Assembly (NCBI GenBank): GCA_934216145.1
Contig: CAKQBG010000079.1
Coordinates: forward strand, 1 to 5,343
Reading direction: 5' to 3'
DNA length: 5,343 nt
DNA from: an uncultured Anaeroplasma sp.
GTDB taxonomy: Bacteria; Bacillota_I; Bacilli_A; Acholeplasmatales; Anaeroplasmataceae
Made by a program: the position numbers and the translations under genes. Below, one piece after another: positions 5,051-5,343 of the stretch. A model generated the notes under the pieces. The model ran no database searches and had not been told where the DNA came from. It worked only from the letters and a program-made list of their open reading frames with translations. Position 1 is the stretch's first letter; the number at the start of each line of letters is the position of its first letter.

Positions 5051-5083
5051 ATATAGGCTATTAAATTAGCCTATATTTTTTTG
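5051..5083 (+). terminator. Rho-independent terminator of rpn
   Basis: ATATAGGCTA (5051-5060) and TAGCCTATAT (5067-5076) form a perfect 10-bp stem around a TTAAAT loop, followed by a run of Ts. It begins 8 nt after the rpn stop codon. Confidence 0.92.
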
Positions 5084-5343
5084 CTTATTATTCATGTCTT
5101 TTAATTATTATTTTTAAATATTTCATAAAAGAAAACATTTAATTTAGGTATAATTACAATAAACATATGAATAGATTATTCATAAAAGGTTCCTTAATTA
5201 TTTTAGTATCTTTTGAAAATATAATATATCTTTCTTTAGAAATTTAATTAATAGTCTACTTATATTATAATTCTACTTATATTATTAAATAGTATCGCTT
5301 TTGACACAAAATGGCATTAAATCACACTTTTTTAATTGTCAAG
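5084..5343. other. AT-rich region after rpn without a recognisable gene
   Basis: A plus-strand TATAAT (5149-5154) is followed by a perfect 8-bp dyad, TATGAATA/TATTCATA (5166-5184). A 17-bp unit beginning TCTACTTATATTAT is repeated in tandem at 5255-5271 and 5272-5288. TTGACA at 5301-5306 and TGTCAA at 5337-5342 form an inverted pair. On the minus strand the second is a perfect -35 box with TTTAAT 15 bp downstream, a possible but poorly spaced promoter. No start with a ribosome-binding site was found. Confidence 0.4.

Noticed and set aside
5167..5247. 26-codon plus-strand ORF after the rpn terminator
   Set aside because: No ribosome-binding site precedes the ATG, the ATG lies inside the palindrome, and the length is expected by chance.

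Overview
This is an AT-rich window in which every protein gene uses the standard genetic code and Shine-Dalgarno starts. It fits a low-GC Bacillota (Clostridia or a Bacilli/Erysipelotrichia-like lineage). The sequence alone does not settle the genus.

Positions 1-1900 are mobile-element territory. A full-length IS110-family transposase (DEDD recombinase, minus strand, 524-1717) has a terminator just after its stop and long noncoding flanks on both sides. The flanks carry related copies of a ~25-bp direct repeat (positions 5-59, 1798-1821, 1870-1896) and several inverted repeats. These are where a bridge-type guide RNA and the element ends should lie. The window starts inside a short tandem array of the same repeat.

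Positions 1950-2190 hold a compact noncoding stretch. Right after the dus terminator comes a consensus -10 box, then a ~137-nt predicted RNA. That RNA has a 10-bp closing stem starting at the predicted transcription start, two internal hairpins and its own terminator. It matches no RNA family I recognise.

Positions 2185-3709 are a two-gene minus-strand housekeeping operon: maf (nucleotide pyrophosphatase) followed by dusB (tRNA-dihydrouridine synthase). The genes overlap by 17 bp and the operon ends in a strong terminator. An extended -10 promoter sits just upstream of maf.

Positions 3710-5343 hold a divergent AT-rich spacer and then a plus-strand Rpn-family PD-(D/E)XK nuclease gene (4089-5042). 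Its leader contains a two-codon ORF behind a strong ribosome-binding site. Its C-terminal part has an 11-residue repeated coiled coil. It also has an in-frame internal start with a good ribosome-binding site, which could produce a small C-terminal antitoxin-like protein as in characterised Rpn systems. A perfect-stem terminator follows. The last 260 bases are AT-rich with small palindromes and repeats but no convincing gene.

Best leads for something undescribed: the internal-start rpn gene, the orphan structured RNA, and the repeat and RNA architecture of the IS110 element.
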